Below, piece by piece: positions 11,489 to 23,209 of a DNA stretch of 64,000 nucleotides. The stretch is from Mrakia gelida (lineage: Eukaryota > Basidiomycota > Tremellomycetes > Cystofilobasidiales > Mrakiaceae), in NCBI GenBank assembly GCA_024345305.1, contig BRON01000021.1, positions 62,001 to 126,000 on the forward strand, in the 5' to 3' direction. The notes beneath the pieces were generated by a model. The model was not told the DNA's origin. It made no database searches and worked only from the letters and a program-made list of their open reading frames with translations. How positions within the stretch are numbered: position 1 is the stretch's first letter; each line of letters starts with the position of its first letter. The translations under genes and the position numbers were made by a program.

Positions 11489-14400
11489 ATGACACTACTC
11501 AAACACCGCAACAACAACCAGTCGTCCGCTCCCGAGACAGGAGATCCAAGCGCCGAGCAAGCCAGAGAAAAGGATCTTGAGGCTCATCGTTCGTGCCCTT
11601 TTCTTTTGTCTGCAGAGTCAGGTTCTCCTTCCTGACTCTGTCCCATTGGCACTGTATGGCAGGCTACGATCACGGTGAGGAGTACGAAATCCTGCTGCGG
11701 TATGTAGAAGACGAAAAGAAGAAGGGCGCATTGAAGACCTCGGATGACGGCGAGGAAGGCAAGGAGGAGACGAAGAGGGTCTGGTACCTTTTTTGGAAGA
11801 AGGTCGCTGTCCAAAGCGATAAACAGAAGAAGGTACGCGAAGCTCCGCAGACAGGAAGACGAGCGAAAACGAAACCTGACCTTTTCGTTTGCGGTCGAAA
11901 GATACCGGAAGACTGGCTCAACACGGAAGCCTCCGAGGGGTTGTCACACGGGATTATCGAGACAAGGAGAAAGGATCTCGGTTATAACGAGTTAGAATCT
12001 CCCAAAGGTTCGTTCCCTATCGCCTCGTTCAGCTTGCCGTGTCTGACGTCATCTCCCTTCCTCTCGCCCCTATACTTACAACCTTGCAACCTCCTTCATT
12101 CCCACCCTACAGAAAACCAGTTTTTGAAGTTCATCTCTTACTTCCGGGGCGCGATCCTCTGCGTAATGGAAATCGCTGTAGTTATGTCTGCTGGACTGCA
12201 AGAGTGAGCTTTTTCTCGCGTCTTGTATCGCTTCGGTCATTGGCCCTCCTTCGCTTGTTCTGACATTCTGTGGCTGCACCATGCACGACCTCGTCTTCGA
12301 GCTGGATCGATTTCGGGGTGATCATAGCGATCCTCCTTATGAACGCCACTGTGGGATGGTACCAGGAAAAGCAAGCCGGAAATGTACGTCCCCCACCGTT
12401 TTGCTTGTCCGTTCCTTCTTCTGACTGATGGGTTCCTCGCGGGGGTAACAGATCGTCGCCCAATTGAAAGCTGGAATCGCGCTCAAAGCGACAGTCGTAA
12501 GAAACGGAAAGGAATTGGAGATTGACGCACGCGAACTGGTTGTCGGAGACATCGTTGTTTTGGAGGAAGGTTCGTCCTTTTCACGACATCTCATCTGTAT
12601 GTGCGGCCGGTAACCCCCTTTCTTTCAAATGGCTTGCAGGTAGTAGTATTCCTGCGGACGCAAGAATTATCTGTGATTATGAAGCCAAGAATGGTTCGAA
12701 GGTCCGTCCCATCTCGTCTTCAAGCTCTCTTGTTTCCGACTCTCATTCGGTGATATGCCGCCTTTGGGGTGTCCAGGCTAAGATAGCGTTGGACAACAGC
12801 ATCCCAAAGATAGCGAACTCAGATTCTACAAAGAAGAACGACGGCGACGCCAACAATAAAGGGCCCAGCGTCATCTCGGTCGACCAAAGTGCGATCACCG
12901 GTGAATCTTTGGCCGTCGAGAAATACGTCGGTGAAACAGCTTATTATGTGCGTCTGCTTTGTCCTTCTGTCGGTTGCCCTTCGTTTGCCCTTCGTCAGAG
13001 GATTAATTGACCGTTGGGCGGTACGACAGACTTGTGGGATCAAGAGGGGGAAATGTCTTGCTGTCGTCTCTTGCTCAGCGAGACAGTCTTTCGTAGGGAA
13101 AACAGCGACCCTTGTCATGAGTCAGTACTTCCCAATTTATTGCCTACTTGTGTTGCCCCCTTTGATTTCTGTCGCTTTTCCCAACTGCCCAGACTCAAAC
13201 GAGATCGGGCACTTCCAAATTGTGCTCGGCAGCATCGGCTCTTCCCTTCTCATCATCGTGCTCTTCTTCATCCTCGCCGCTTGGATCGGCGGATTCTTCC
13301 GAGGTGTTGGGATCACCACTCCTAAAGAGAACTCCCTTCTTGTCTATGCCCTTGTTTTTTTCATCATCGGTGTACCAGTTGGGCTGCCGTGTGTAACCAC
13401 TACAACTATGGTAAACCTCCCTATCTCCCAAGTCAAACAGAAGACAAGGCTGACGGTTGCTCTGTGTTTTCAGGCCGTCGGCGCCGCCTACCTGGCGAGG
13501 AGGAAGTGTATCGTTCAGAAGTTGACGGCCATCGAGAGTCTTGCTGGAGTTGACATCTTGTGCTCCGATAAAACCGGTCAGTCCCTCTACTCTGCTGTCG
13601 AACTGCTTCTTGCAAACTGATGTTGGCTTGGAAGCGCTGTGTCTTCAGGTACCCTGACGGCGAACAAGCTTTCTTTGAACGAGCCCTACCTTTCCGAAGG
13701 GGTGGATCGCGATTGGTTCATGACGGTAGCCATTCTTGCTTCTTCGCACATTATAAAGTCACTGGATCCGATCGACAAAGTCACCATCCTCTCTCTCAAA
13801 GGTCGGCTCCCTTCACGTTCATAATCGTCGTACATCCTCTCTGTTCGTACTGACATACTCCTCCTTCTACGTGCTAGATTTCCCCGGCGCGCAAGAAAAC
13901 CTCAAATCTGGATGGAAAACCAATAAATTCAGTCCTTTCGATCCTACTTCCAAGAGGATCACCGCCGAAGTTGAGAAAGACGGGAAGAAGTACGTCTTCC
14001 TCCCCCTTCCCTTTCCCTTCATTAGAGGGCGAGAGAGCGCTGACTCTTACAGATAGATACACCTGCGCGAAAGGGGCCCCGAATGCGCTCTTGAAGCTGA
14101 AAGAGTTCGACCAGGGCGTGGTGGAATCCTATCGAGCGAAAACGGTGGAATTAGCTGCGAGAGGATTTAGGAGTCTTGGAGTGGCCGTCAAAGAAGATGG
14201 AAAGGAATGGGAATTGTGAGTACTTCTTTACTGGGAGAGTTGATCTTGTTCCGCACCGCCCAGGGCTGATTCGCGATTCGTCTCTTTAGGTTGGGAATCA
14301 TGTACGGCCCTGTTTCACCTGGAGGGCCGCACTTTGAGGCGCTGACTGACCTGTGCTTAAATCCAGGTCCATGAGCGATCCTCCTCGAGAAGACACGGCG

Positions 14401-16549
14401 GAGACTATCCGAGAGGCGAAGAGACTCGGTCTCAATATCAAGATGTGAGTCTGTAATCTCTATGCTATCAGACTCCGCAGTTTTGCACATCACTGACCCA
14501 TCTGTCCAGGCTAACCGGAGATGCTGTTGCAATCGGAAAGGAGCTTGCTCGACAGCTCTCTCTAGGTGAGTTTTAATTCCCCTCCTCGACGTTTTCCAGG
14601 TGACCAATGGTAGGCTCTGTACCCGCAGGAACAAACATCTATGACTCCGAGAGGCTTCTAAATGCGACGATGGCCGGCAGCGAGGTGAGTAGCAACCGTC
14701 ACCACCGTTTTTCTTACGGAGGTTAGCTGGCTTCGTTTACGCTTTTTTTTCGCTCCTGCAGATTTCGGACTTCGTTGAAGCGGCTGACGGGTTTGCAGAG
14801 GTCAGCATCTCGTCGAGCATGTCTCGTCTATGATACTTAACTTACGGGCGGGCTTTTGACGAACAGGTTCGACCGGAAGACAAATTCAGCTGTGTTAGTC
14901 TTCTTCAGGCTCGGGGGCATCTGGTAGCTATGACCGGTGACGGAGTCAACGACGCTGCGTCGTTAAAGAAAGCGGTACGTCCAGCCCTGCTTCGTTCCGC
15001 CTTTACGTCTAAACGCAGCTGACTGTCGTTGAATGATCTGGCGGATTCAGGATTGCGGAATCGCCGTTCAAGGCGCTTCTGATGCTGCTCGTTCTGCAGC
15101 GGACGTCGTCTTCCTAGATGAAGGACTCAATTCTAATGGGTGCCCGTTTTCACGTCGTTTTTGAGGGCGCGAAGGTAAATCGCTGATGGTATCTCAACTC
15201 AAAGTCATCACCTCCATCAAGGTCGCCCGTCAGATCTTCGCGCGAATGAAGGCGTAAGTTTGCATCGTACACACGCGCGTCCTTGAAGGCGGAAGGGTGT
15301 TGATGTTTTTTTTCATGACAGGTACATCATCTATCGAATCGCCCTCTGTATCCATCTGGAGGTTTACCTTGTTCTTTCTATGATCATTCTCAAGTAAGTG
15401 CTTTCTCATCCATAATTGATTTTTGTCAGCAAACTTTGCAAGCTGACTTGCGACCGGATATGTCGCTTGCTAGCGAGACCATCCGGGTAGACTTGGTTGT
15501 TTTCCTAGCCATCTTTGCAGATGTCGCTACGATCGCGATTGCATACGATGCTGCTTCATACTCCAAAGCTCCGGTAGAATGTAAGCGTTTCCTTGTTGTC
15601 CGGCCCCTGCAATAGTTTGCTGATCAAGGTGATCATGAAGGGCAACTCCCAAAAGTCTGGATCATCTCCGTGAGTCTAGTTTTGAAGTTTCCTGAACTGG
15701 AAAAAAAGGCCAAGAGGAAGTGCGTACTGACATTTTATCCTGATGGGTACAAAGACGATCATGGGGCTCTTGCTGGCTGCCGGAACGTGGATCATACGAG
15801 GAACGATGTTCCTGGGGGATCCAGGAGGATTGGTTCAGAACTTTGGCTCTGTATGTCCACGCGTGACTTCTCATCCGCTTCCTTCAGCGTGTGATCCACT
15901 GACCGCGATGAATACGTCGTGCTACAGGTTCAAGAGATACTATTCCTCGAGGTTGCTTTGACGGAATCCTGGGTCATCTTCATTACTAGGCTGTCCCAAG
16001 GAAAGGACGAAGCGTTTGTGATGCCCTCCTGGCAATTGGTCGGAGCGGTAGGTCTTGTTCCTTGTGTTGTAGGTTACAGCTGCTAACTGTGCCGCTACTT
16101 CCCTCCCCCCCACCTCCACCTCAAAAGGTATTTGCTGTCGACATCCTTGCCTCTCTCTTCTGCATCTTCGGTTGGATCAGTGGTGGTGGTTCCCAAGGAG
16201 GGTACGTTCCATCTGCAGATAAAGAGGATCGATGGAAACTTCATGCCAGCTGACTTATTTTGCTTTCTCCAGATCGACTTCCATTGTCACTGTTGTGAAG
16301 GTATGGTTGTTTTCTTCCGGAGTCACCGTCGTAGTCGCGTTCGCGTATCTCCTACTCAACAAGGTCGCAGCCCTCAATAACCTCGGCAAGGCGAATCGAT
16401 CACACAAGAACAAAAAGCTTGAAGACTTCGTAGCAGAGCTGAGTAGGATGACGTTGGTCCACGAAAATGGGAGTGCCGGTGATTATTTCCGGGTAGCTTC
16501 AAGTCAAGAAGGACAGAAGGGAAATGGGAACGAACCTGGTCAGAGTTAA
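11489..16549 (+). CDS. PMA1: Plasma-membrane H+-ATPase (P3A-type), possible single-base frame break
   Basis: The gene has over 20 exons, from the ATG at 11489 to TAA at 16547-16549, and encodes roughly 1,000 residues. In order: a charged N-terminus; '[14 protein letters not shown]'; '[20 protein letters not shown]' (TM1); '[15 protein letters not shown]' (TGES actuator loop); '[14 protein letters not shown]' (TM4); '[15 protein letters not shown]' with the phosphorylated Asp; '[10 protein letters not shown]'; '[14 protein letters not shown]'; '[20 protein letters not shown]'; '[20 protein letters not shown]'; then TM5-TM10 and a short tail with '[13 protein letters not shown]' like the regulatory C-terminus. 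It pumps protons out of the cell using ATP. Oddities: the hinge motif reads GVNDAA where GVNDAP is usual, and the junction after 'DEGLNSN' near 15141 cannot be joined in frame with GT-AG borders, as if one G were extra. All other junctions keep frame. Confidence 0.93.
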
Positions 16550-16565
16550 ACTAGGTAGATGTCAT

Positions 16566-16790
16566 GGAATCAGGTCACAGCGCCTTCTTGTTTTACTCTT
16601 TTCAATCGTTCTCTCCTTCTTCCTACTTCACTCTCAGCGTTACTACTTCTTTGTTCTCAGCTACTGTACGGTCTTGCCTTTGTCCCTTAGTCCATAACCT
16701 TCCCTGTCACTGCTTCAGCCTTCATAGTCCTTTGTCCTTACTTGCCTTTGACTCCTTCGACTTCTGAAATACGCTCGCATCACTTTCTAC
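16566..16790 (+). repeat. Dispersed pyrimidine-rich repeat R1, copy 1
   Basis: Begins near GGAATCAGGT and includes 'TTTGTTCTCAGCTAC' and 'TTGCCTTTGTCCCTT'. It aligns by eye with 18629-18756 (+) and with the reverse complement of about 26575-26795. No coding content is seen. It directly follows the H+-ATPase gene. Confidence 0.65.
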
Positions 16791-16989
16791 CGTCTACCCT
16801 CTATCTTGAATCACCTCTAGATCGTACCTCATCCTCGTCCTCAATGAGCACCTGACTTCTCTTTGGCGGGTCGCTCTCATGCCCTCGCCATCCCCGCTCT
16901 CGCTCGAGCCTTACACAAACACATTCACACTCCCCTCTCTCCTCGCTCAAGATCTATCGTTCCGTCACACCCCAGTGGAGACGGTCCTA

Positions 16990-17161
16990 GCGTCTCGTTC
17001 AGTCCCCTTGTTAGTAACCATTCTTCGTAACCAGCTTTGTAAGCTACCTTCAGATCACGTGGCCATTTCCATAGTATATAAACCTTTCGAGTAGCTAGCT
17101 TTATACAACAATGAACCACATCTGCAGACATCCCTAAGCTCAAGTGGACGACCCAACAACA
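16990..17161 (+). repeat. 5'-truncated LTR, type A
   Basis: Matches the 3' three quarters of LTR type A (full copy at 48210-48435), including 'TATATAAACCTTTCGAGTAG' and the terminal 'GACGACCCAACAACA'. The first roughly 55 bp are absent. The ORF-like sequences on either side do not form a recognisable gene. Confidence 0.8.
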
Positions 17162-17509
17162 AGACCGCTCTCGAGGCTTTCCGCGATCCTACCAACACGA
17201 GAAGTTTTCTTTGTCTCTCGTCGGACTACGATGTCAACCGTACAACTCTCCAGCATCGTGGAGACGGAGCGAAACCCCAGAACCAGGCTCACGAGGCGGC
17301 GGAGTACTTCTCGACGCGAAGGAGGCTGGACTGAAAGAGGTCCTTCGAGACATCGAACTTCTCAACTGGAACGTCTCCCCTCACTCATCAGAGAGATCGC
17401 CTATGAGACTCGTCGCATCAAGAAGGCTGAAACGACTCGTCCTGGACTTCATCACGATTCAGGAAGACGGTAACCATGGAGAAGGGGCAGCTGGAGGCGA
17501 AGGAGCGAG
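17162..17509. other. Unassigned sequence between two LTRs
   Basis: Open in more than one plus-strand frame (for example 17211-17528) but without a start in good context, splice signals or a recognisable domain. It could be a remnant of a host gene or retroelement. Confidence 0.3.
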
Positions 17510-17700
17510 TGTTGAATATGTTGATTAATGCGTCGAGATTACTGTTCATATTTGCTTAATACTCTTCATCGCCTCCACGTTTCACTTCCACGTAGTTACA
17601 CGTCGCTCTTTCCTTCGACCTCAAGAACTTTCGTCTTCATAGCTTAAGTTGATACAATAACTTGCACAACCCCAACTTCCCAGGACCGGAAGTTTCAACA
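17510..17700 (+). repeat. LTR type D, 5' LTR of the Gag-only Copia fragment
   Basis: 191 bp, starting TGTTGAATATGTTGATTAAT and ending GGAAGTTTCAACA. A nearly full solo copy lies inverted at 27143-27332. Immediately downstream 'GTTATCAGCACC' could be a primer-binding site, followed 48 bp later by the gag ATG. Confidence 0.85.
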
Positions 17701-17747
17701 CGTTATCAGCACCACTCGCTCGCTACAGCACGATCATCCCATCCGAC

Positions 17748-18509
17748 ATGTCGACCAACGAGCGAAACCTCAGGCTCTTCAAGCTCGACCCGCTGGACAG
17801 CCGAAACTACGCAACATGGTCAATCAGGATGCAGATCGCTCTCGCAGAAACCCAGTGCAAGTCACTCGTCCTCGGTGCGGAAGTCTTCCCAAGTCTCGCG
17901 CCAGCCGAAACAGGAGCAGCACTCAAGACGAGGCGAGAGGAATGGAACGAACGAAACGAGTTCGCCCTCCACCGGATTCAGATGGCCGTCACGGACCGGG
18001 AACTGATGCGTGTCGCAGCGTGCGCGAACGCGAAAGACGCCTGGGACATTCTCAAGACGGCACATCGAGTCGACGGAGCGGCAGGGAAGATGATGGTCCA
18101 AAGGAAGCTTAGGGACCTCCGGATGGAGGAGGGCTCGCCAGCTCAGTCGTACATCGAACAGTTCGAGGACATTGTCGCCGAAGCCACTATCCTCGACATG
18201 GACATCATCAAGACGCCGGAGCAACTCGCCCTCCAGTTCCTCGCAGGTCTCCCCAAATCCCTGGAGAACTTCTCCGACATCATCTCCCTCAACTCCCAAG
18301 AGTCCGGAAAGGAACTCACCCCCAATTCAGTCACCACCGCCCTCCTATCCCACGTCAGAACGAAATCGTCGAAATTGGACAACGTCCCAGGCTTAAGAGC
18401 GAGAGGGGAGGATTCGGTGACGGGTGCCGGAGTGCACGGCGGCCGAGATGGACGCCGTCCGAGGGGGACGTCGTCCAGCAAGAAGCACCTGAGGTGGGAT
18501 GAACGGTGA
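17748..18509 (+). pseudogene. Copia-type Gag fragment (UBN2-like), truncated element
   Basis: A 253-residue open frame from the ATG at 17748. It carries the Gag signature shared with the complete element at 18930-23165: 'FKLDPLDSRNYATWSIRMQI', 'NEFALHRIQMAV', 'DAWDILKTAHRVDGAAGKMM', 'MVQRKLRDLRMEEG', 'PEQLALQFLAGLPKSLENFS'. This part packages RNA in virus-like particles. The zinc knuckle, protease, integrase and reverse transcriptase are all missing: the frame ends in unrelated sequence after the Gag core. With LTR type D at 17510-17700 it forms the 5' end of a Copia element that lost everything else. It is diverged from the neighbouring full element, so it represents a different family member. 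Confidence 0.85.
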
Positions 18510-18628
18510 TGTTGACAATCAGAAGCATGGTATCTAGGTCGTACGGGACTCATGTGCAGTTAAAGGCTTAGGAGACTAGGTGGCAGAGGAGGATGGAGAC
18601 CGAGAAAAGTAAAGACGGAGTGTCAGGG

Positions 18629-18756
18629 AATCAGGTTTCAGCTCCTTCTTGATTCACTCTTCCTTACTCTTTCCCTTTCTTCCCCCTACTTCCCTTTCAC
18701 CGCTACTAGTCCTTTGTTCTCAGCTACGCGTTCTGCCTTTGTCCCTTTGTTCATAA
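18629..18756 (+). repeat. Dispersed repeat R1, copy 2, cut off by an LTR
   Basis: Very similar to the minus-strand copy at about 26650-26795. The match stops exactly at ...TTCATAA where LTR type B begins at 18757, so the retroelement inserted into (or recombined within) this repeat. Confidence 0.65.
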
Positions 18757-18935
18757 TGTTGAAACTTCCGGTCCTGGGAAGCTGGAGTTGTGCAAGTTAG
18801 TTATCATTCTACGCTAGACGATGAGGAATATGATACCACAAGAGAGAGAAAAATGACGACAGCTGGCGTGGGAAACTATGGAGTAAGCTATGTGAGAAAT
18901 GGGACACAGGGGTCCTCGCGTCGCTATCTTCAACA
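18757..18935 (-). repeat. LTR type B (3' LTR of the Copia element)
   Basis: 179 bp, TGTTGAAACTTCC...CTTCAACA on the plus strand. A second copy is at 29513-29689. Its last roughly 45 bp (in element orientation) match LTR type D while the rest does not. The polyprotein stop codon TGA uses the first bases of this LTR. Confidence 0.85.
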
Positions 18936-21900
18936 CTCCCACTCGACGAGATGAGCTCCGTCACCTTGCTCTAAGCTATCTACTCCCATCTCTCTCCTGA
19001 ACCTCTCCAACTTCTCCCATCCTAATGCCTTCGTAAGGATATCCGCCGTCATCCGATCGGTCGGACAGTGAGAGAGAGAGATGACTTCGTTTCGGAGGAG
19101 TTCGCGCCCGTATTTGTATGCGACGTCGATGTGCTTTGTTCTCTCCGAATGGGTCCCATTCTTGGCTGTTTCGATTGCTCCTTGGTTGTCGACTCGGACG
19201 GGAATGATAGGGATATTGTAATCCACTTGACGGAGGAGTTTGACGACCCAGAGAAGATTTTGGCATCCTTGAGAGAGATCGATGTACTCTGACTCGTGCG
19301 ACGACTTGCTGATTGCCTTCTGCCTCCTACTCGCCCAGACCACGGGACTGCCGAAAAGTTTGATGAGGTATCCTGTCGTTGACCTCCTTGTTTCGTGATC
19401 TCCTGCGTAGTCGGCGTCCGTCCACATCTCGAGGATGGGTGCTTTGGGATTCCCTCCGAGGGTGAGTCCGTGACTCTTCGTACCTGCGATGTAGCGAAGG
19501 ATCCTTTTGACGGCTGCCCAATGGATGGCTCGGGGGTCGCTGCTGAATCTGCTGATGACTCCCACTGAATAGGCGAGGTCCGGACGGGTGCAGACCATGA
19601 GGTACATGAGGGATCCGACGGCTTGGAGATAGTGCGTTTGATTGATTCCTCGTAGGTCCTCCTTTGAAAGATCCGAACCGATCATGAGCTGCTTGTGCTC
19701 GTCCATTGGCGTTCGAGCGGGCTTGACGTTTCCCATCTCGAATCGTTCGAGGATCTCCTCCGAGTATCGTTGTTGAGTGAGCGAGATGGTCCTCTTCGCT
19801 CGGTCCCGTTGGACCTTCATTCCTAACATCATTCCGTCCTCCAGGTTCCCTCGATCGTCGATGGTGAACCTATCCTTCGTCTTGCCCATGACTTCCTCGA
19901 CGTCTTCCTTCGATCCTGCGACGATGAAATCGTCGACGTATTGGATCAACATCCTGCGACGACCGCCCTTCCATCCGACGTAAAGGCAGTGATCGGCTTC
20001 GATGGCGTGAAAATTGAGGGAGGAGAATAAGTCCGAGGAGTGGTTGTAGAAGGCGAGGGGGGATTGTTTGAGTCCGTAGATGGCCTTAAGGAGGTGAGCG
20101 ACCAGCTTCTGTCCTTCCTTTCCGGTCCTCTCGTAGCCCGTCGGCTGATCCATGTACACGGTCTCGACTAGATTGGCCGTGAGGAAAGCCGTCTTGAAAT
20201 CTCCTTGTCGGAGTTCGAGATCCTCTTGTGCGGCGATGGTGAAGAAAATCCGAAGGGAGTTCATCCTGGAGACCGGCGCGTAGGTTTCGTTGTAGTCGAT
20301 CCCGTCGCGTTGGGTGTATCCTTTGGCGACCCATCTTGCCTTGAACTTTTCGACCTTCCCCCCCTTGTCTCGCTTGAGCGCGTAGACCCACCTTCCTCCC
20401 ACTGCCTTCGCGTCGAGAGGAAGTTCAGTCAGTTCCCAAACTCCGTTTGCTTCCATCGATTCCATCTCAGCGTCCATGGCTTGTTTCCAAAACGCCGAGT
20501 GAGGAGAAGATAGCGCTTCCTTCGTTGAAGATGGTACTGCTGGTTCAGGTAACGCTGCGAGATCCGGGATGGTGTCGGGGTGGGCGAGACGAACAAAGTT
20601 CGCGAATTCTTCCGGTTGAACTTCGCGCTTTCGATTTCGCATACCTCTACCATAGCTCCCACTGTCGTCAACCACCTCTTGATCAACGACAGGGACGTAC
20701 TCCCAGGATGGCTTTGCCTGTTTGGGAGTTGGAGGTTTCAACGGAACAACGTCGGGGAGGTCCGCGTCTTCCTCGACCTCTTCGATCCTGGGAGCCGTCA
20801 GATCCAGCGTCACCATCTTCCCCCCTAGCGAGTTTCGCGGCAGTTGCTCGTCGAACTCAACGTTTCGGGAGTAGTAGATCTTTCCAGTGTCGGTCCTCAG
20901 CAATCGATAAGCCTTCTTCCCATGGTCTTCGCCGTAGCCAAGAAGGATCGTTTGGATCGTCTTTGACTCGTGCTTCTGACGGTCGGGGTTGTGAGCGTAG
21001 GCGATTGAGCCAAACGTTCGGAGATGGGCAAGGGGAGGTTTTTCCTCGTAGTACGCTTCGTAGGGCGTCTTTCCTCTGTTCGGCGAGGAGGGGAGGCGGT
21101 TGATTAGATAAGTCGCGGTCATCATCGCCTCGACCCAGAAACGCCTCCGATCTCCTGGAAGATTCTCTGAGTCGTGCAGTAGGCACGTGATCTTCTCTTC
21201 TAGGGTTCGATTTCCTCGCTCTACTTTCCCATTCTGCTCGGGTGTCGCGGGAATCGTTGTTTCAGCCTTGATCCCCTCCTTTTTGAGGTAAGCATTGAAT
21301 GCGTCTGAGGTGAACTCCCCGCCGTTATCCGACCGTAGGACCTTCACCTTCTGATCTCTCTCCTTCTCGACCTGAGTCTTCCAGACCATAAAAGTCTCCA
21401 ATGCTTCGGACTTTCGCTCGAGGGCGTATGTCCAGTGGAAGTTTGTCGCGTCATCCCAGATCGCCATCATGTAGCGCTTTCTAGTAATCGACTCAACCGG
21501 CATTGGTCCCTGGAGGTCGGTATGTACGCGTGCGAGAGGAGTGGAGGATCGGCTCGTGCTGTCGTGGAATGGTGACTTGTATTGTTTTCCTTTGAGGCAA
21601 ACGACGCACGGCGCTTCTTTGATTTTGTTGAAATCCTCCTCGTTGATTTTTGGGATGACTCCGTCGGCTGAGAGTCTCCTCATCGCTGTGACTGACGCGT
21701 GTCCCAACCTCCGGTGAAGAAGAACTGCTTGGTCGGCCGTTGCCGTCTCGTTGATAACGAGGGCTGCGCTCGTCTCTTTCGAGATCTTATCTTCCGTTTG
21801 GTCCGCGTCGTCCGGCTTTGGTTCGATTTCGAGTCTCCAGAGGTTTTTCCTCCATGAATTTCCTACCAGCAAGACTTCCCCATTCTTCCTGAATGTGCAA

Positions 21901-23165
21901 CCCTGCTGAGAGAACTCGACCGTCGCGCCTCCAGCCGTCAGCTGCCCAATGGAGATGAGGTTCGGGAAATTTGGGATGAAGTAGACGTCATGAATGACCG
22001 TCTTCCTCTTTCGATTCCCAACGGTCGCGATGACTTTCAGATTGCCGATTCCGACCGTTTTGATGACTTTGCTGCTGGCGACTTTGACTGAGGTTTCGAA
22101 GGGTTTGTAGTCGCTCAGCTTGCTACGGTCGTTGCAGATGTGATTGGAGCATCCACTATCGGCAATCCAATCGTCCTCGGCGACGGCGAGAACTGTCTCG
22201 TCGTCACCTTCCCCTGAGGCCGCTGAGAACCTCCAATCCCCCGAACTCGAGCTCGTCGAGTTTGCTTCCTCCCTCCGACGCCCACCTCCTTCTTTCCTGA
22301 ACCTTCCTCCCTTCTTCCCACCCTTCCTATCCTTCGGCTTCCCAACTACGTCCCAACATTCCGCCTTGAAGTGTCCCTTCTTCCCGCAGTGGTGACATTT
22401 TGCGTCCACCTTGTCAACCTTCATCGCCGAATCTTCCTTTGGAGTGACGTCTGATCTTGAGGTTTTGGTGCGGGTGTGGGTGAGTAGAGCGGTGGTGACT
22501 ACTTTTGGTGTGAGCTCTTTTTCGGATTCTTGGTAGGAGAGGGAGAGGACGTCGGTGAAGGTTTCGAGCGATTTGGGGAGACCTGCGAGGAACTGAAGGG
22601 CGAGCTGTTCTGGGTTCTTAACGATGTCCATACCGAGAGTCGTCGCCTCCTCGAGGATTTCTTCGAATTCGTCGATGTATGACTGTACCGACGAACTCTC
22701 ATCCATGCGGAGGTCTCGGAGCTTTCGTTGAACCATCATCTTCCCTGCTGTTCCTTCGACTCGATGAGCGACTTTGAGCGTTTCCCAGGCTTCGCTCGCG
22801 AGCTCAGCCGAGGAGATTTTCATCAACTCTCGCTCGCTCACGGCCATCTGGATCCTGTGGAGTGCGAATTCGTTTCGAGCATCCCAGTCGTCTTGCTTCG
22901 CGAGAAGCTCTTCGCTTCCCAAGGGAAGGGGAACTTCCTCGGGCTTCTCCGAGGTTGAGCTCGTCCTTTTTCCTTCCCTGCCTTCGTCGCCTCTTTCTGG
23001 TCTCTTCTCTTGTCCGAGGACCAGAGACTTGCACTTGGATTCTGCTAGAGCAATCATCATCCGGATAGACCAGGTCTGGTAGTTTCGACTGTCCAGAGGT
23101 TCCAGCTTGAAGAAGCGATGCGTCTCGAGACGAGGAGTGGTGATGGTGTTCTTCGAGGTCGACAT
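18930..23165 (-). CDS. Copia-type Gag-Pol polyprotein
   Basis: A single uninterrupted frame of 1,411 residues. Domain order is that of Ty1/Copia, with integrase before reverse transcriptase. UBN2-type Gag at about 15-230; zinc knuckle 'CHHCGKKGHFKAEC' at about 257-270; aspartic protease 'DSGCSNHI' at about 335; integrase with 'LHRRLGHAS' and 'CVVCLKGKQ' (HHCC), 'VHTDLQGPMPV' and 'LRSDNGGEF' (D, D) and 'TPEQNGKVERGNRTL' (E); reverse transcriptase with 'KARWVAKGYTQRDGIDY' and catalytic 'LIQYVDDFIVAGS'; RNase H with 'WTDADYAGD' and 'SSHESEYIDLS'. No stop or frameshift was seen, so it may encode a working enzyme set. Gag and Pol share one frame with no recoding site. Confidence 0.96.
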   Translation of the reverse strand: MSTSKNTITTPRLETHRFFKLEPLDSRNYQTWSIRMMIALAESKCKSLVLGQEKRPERGDEGREGKRTSSTSEKPEEVPLPLGSEELLAKQDDWDARNEFALHRIQMAVSERELMKISSAELASEAWETLKVAHRVEGTAGKMMVQRKLRDLRMDESSSVQSYIDEFEEILEEATTLGMDIVKNPEQLALQFLAGLPKSLETFTDVLSLSYQESEKELTPKVVTTALLTHTRTKTSRSDVTPKEDSAMKVDKVDAKCHHCGKKGHFKAECWDVVGKPKDRKGGKKGGRFRKEGGGRRREEANSTSSSSGDWRFSAASGEGDDETVLAVAEDDWIADSGCSNHICNDRSKLSDYKPFETSVKVASSKVIKTVGIGNLKVIATVGNRKRKTVIHDVYFIPNFPNLISIGQLTAGGATVEFSQQGCTFRKNGEVLLVGNSWRKNLWRLEIEPKPDDADQTEDKISKETSAALVINETATADQAVLLHRRLGHASVTAMRRLSADGVIPKINEEDFNKIKEAPCVVCLKGKQYKSPFHDSTSRSSTPLARVHTDLQGPMPVESITRKRYMMAIWDDATNFHWTYALERKSEALETFMVWKTQVEKERDQKVKVLRSDNGGEFTSDAFNAYLKKEGIKAETTIPATPEQNGKVERGNRTLEEKITCLLHDSENLPGDRRRFWVEAMMTATYLINRLPSSPNRGKTPYEAYYEEKPPLAHLRTFGSIAYAHNPDRQKHESKTIQTILLGYGEDHGKKAYRLLRTDTGKIYYSRNVEFDEQLPRNSLGGKMVTLDLTAPRIEEVEEDADLPDVVPLKPPTPKQAKPSWEYVPVVDQEVVDDSGSYGRGMRNRKREVQPEEFANFVRLAHPDTIPDLAALPEPAVPSSTKEALSSPHSAFWKQAMDAEMESMEANGVWELTELPLDAKAVGGRWVYALKRDKGGKVEKFKARWVAKGYTQRDGIDYNETYAPVSRMNSLRIFFTIAAQEDLELRQGDFKTAFLTANLVETVYMDQPTGYERTGKEGQKLVAHLLKAIYGLKQSPLAFYNHSSDLFSSLNFHAIEADHCLYVGWKGGRRRMLIQYVDDFIVAGSKEDVEEVMGKTKDRFTIDDRGNLEDGMMLGMKVQRDRAKRTISLTQQRYSEEILERFEMGNVKPARTPMDEHKQLMIGSDLSKEDLRGINQTHYLQAVGSLMYLMVCTRPDLAYSVGVISRFSSDPRAIHWAAVKRILRYIAGTKSHGLTLGGNPKAPILEMWTDADYAGDHETRRSTTGYLIKLFGSPVVWASRRQKAISKSSHESEYIDLSQGCQNLLWVVKLLRQVDYNIPIIPVRVDNQGAIETAKNGTHSERTKHIDVAYKYGRELLRNEVISLSHCPTDRMTADILTKALGWEKLERFRREMGVDSLEQGDGAHLVEWEC

Positions 23166-23209
23166 GGTTTCTTGATGAGCTTTGAGGGGAGCGGTTCAGA
23201 CTCTTAATC

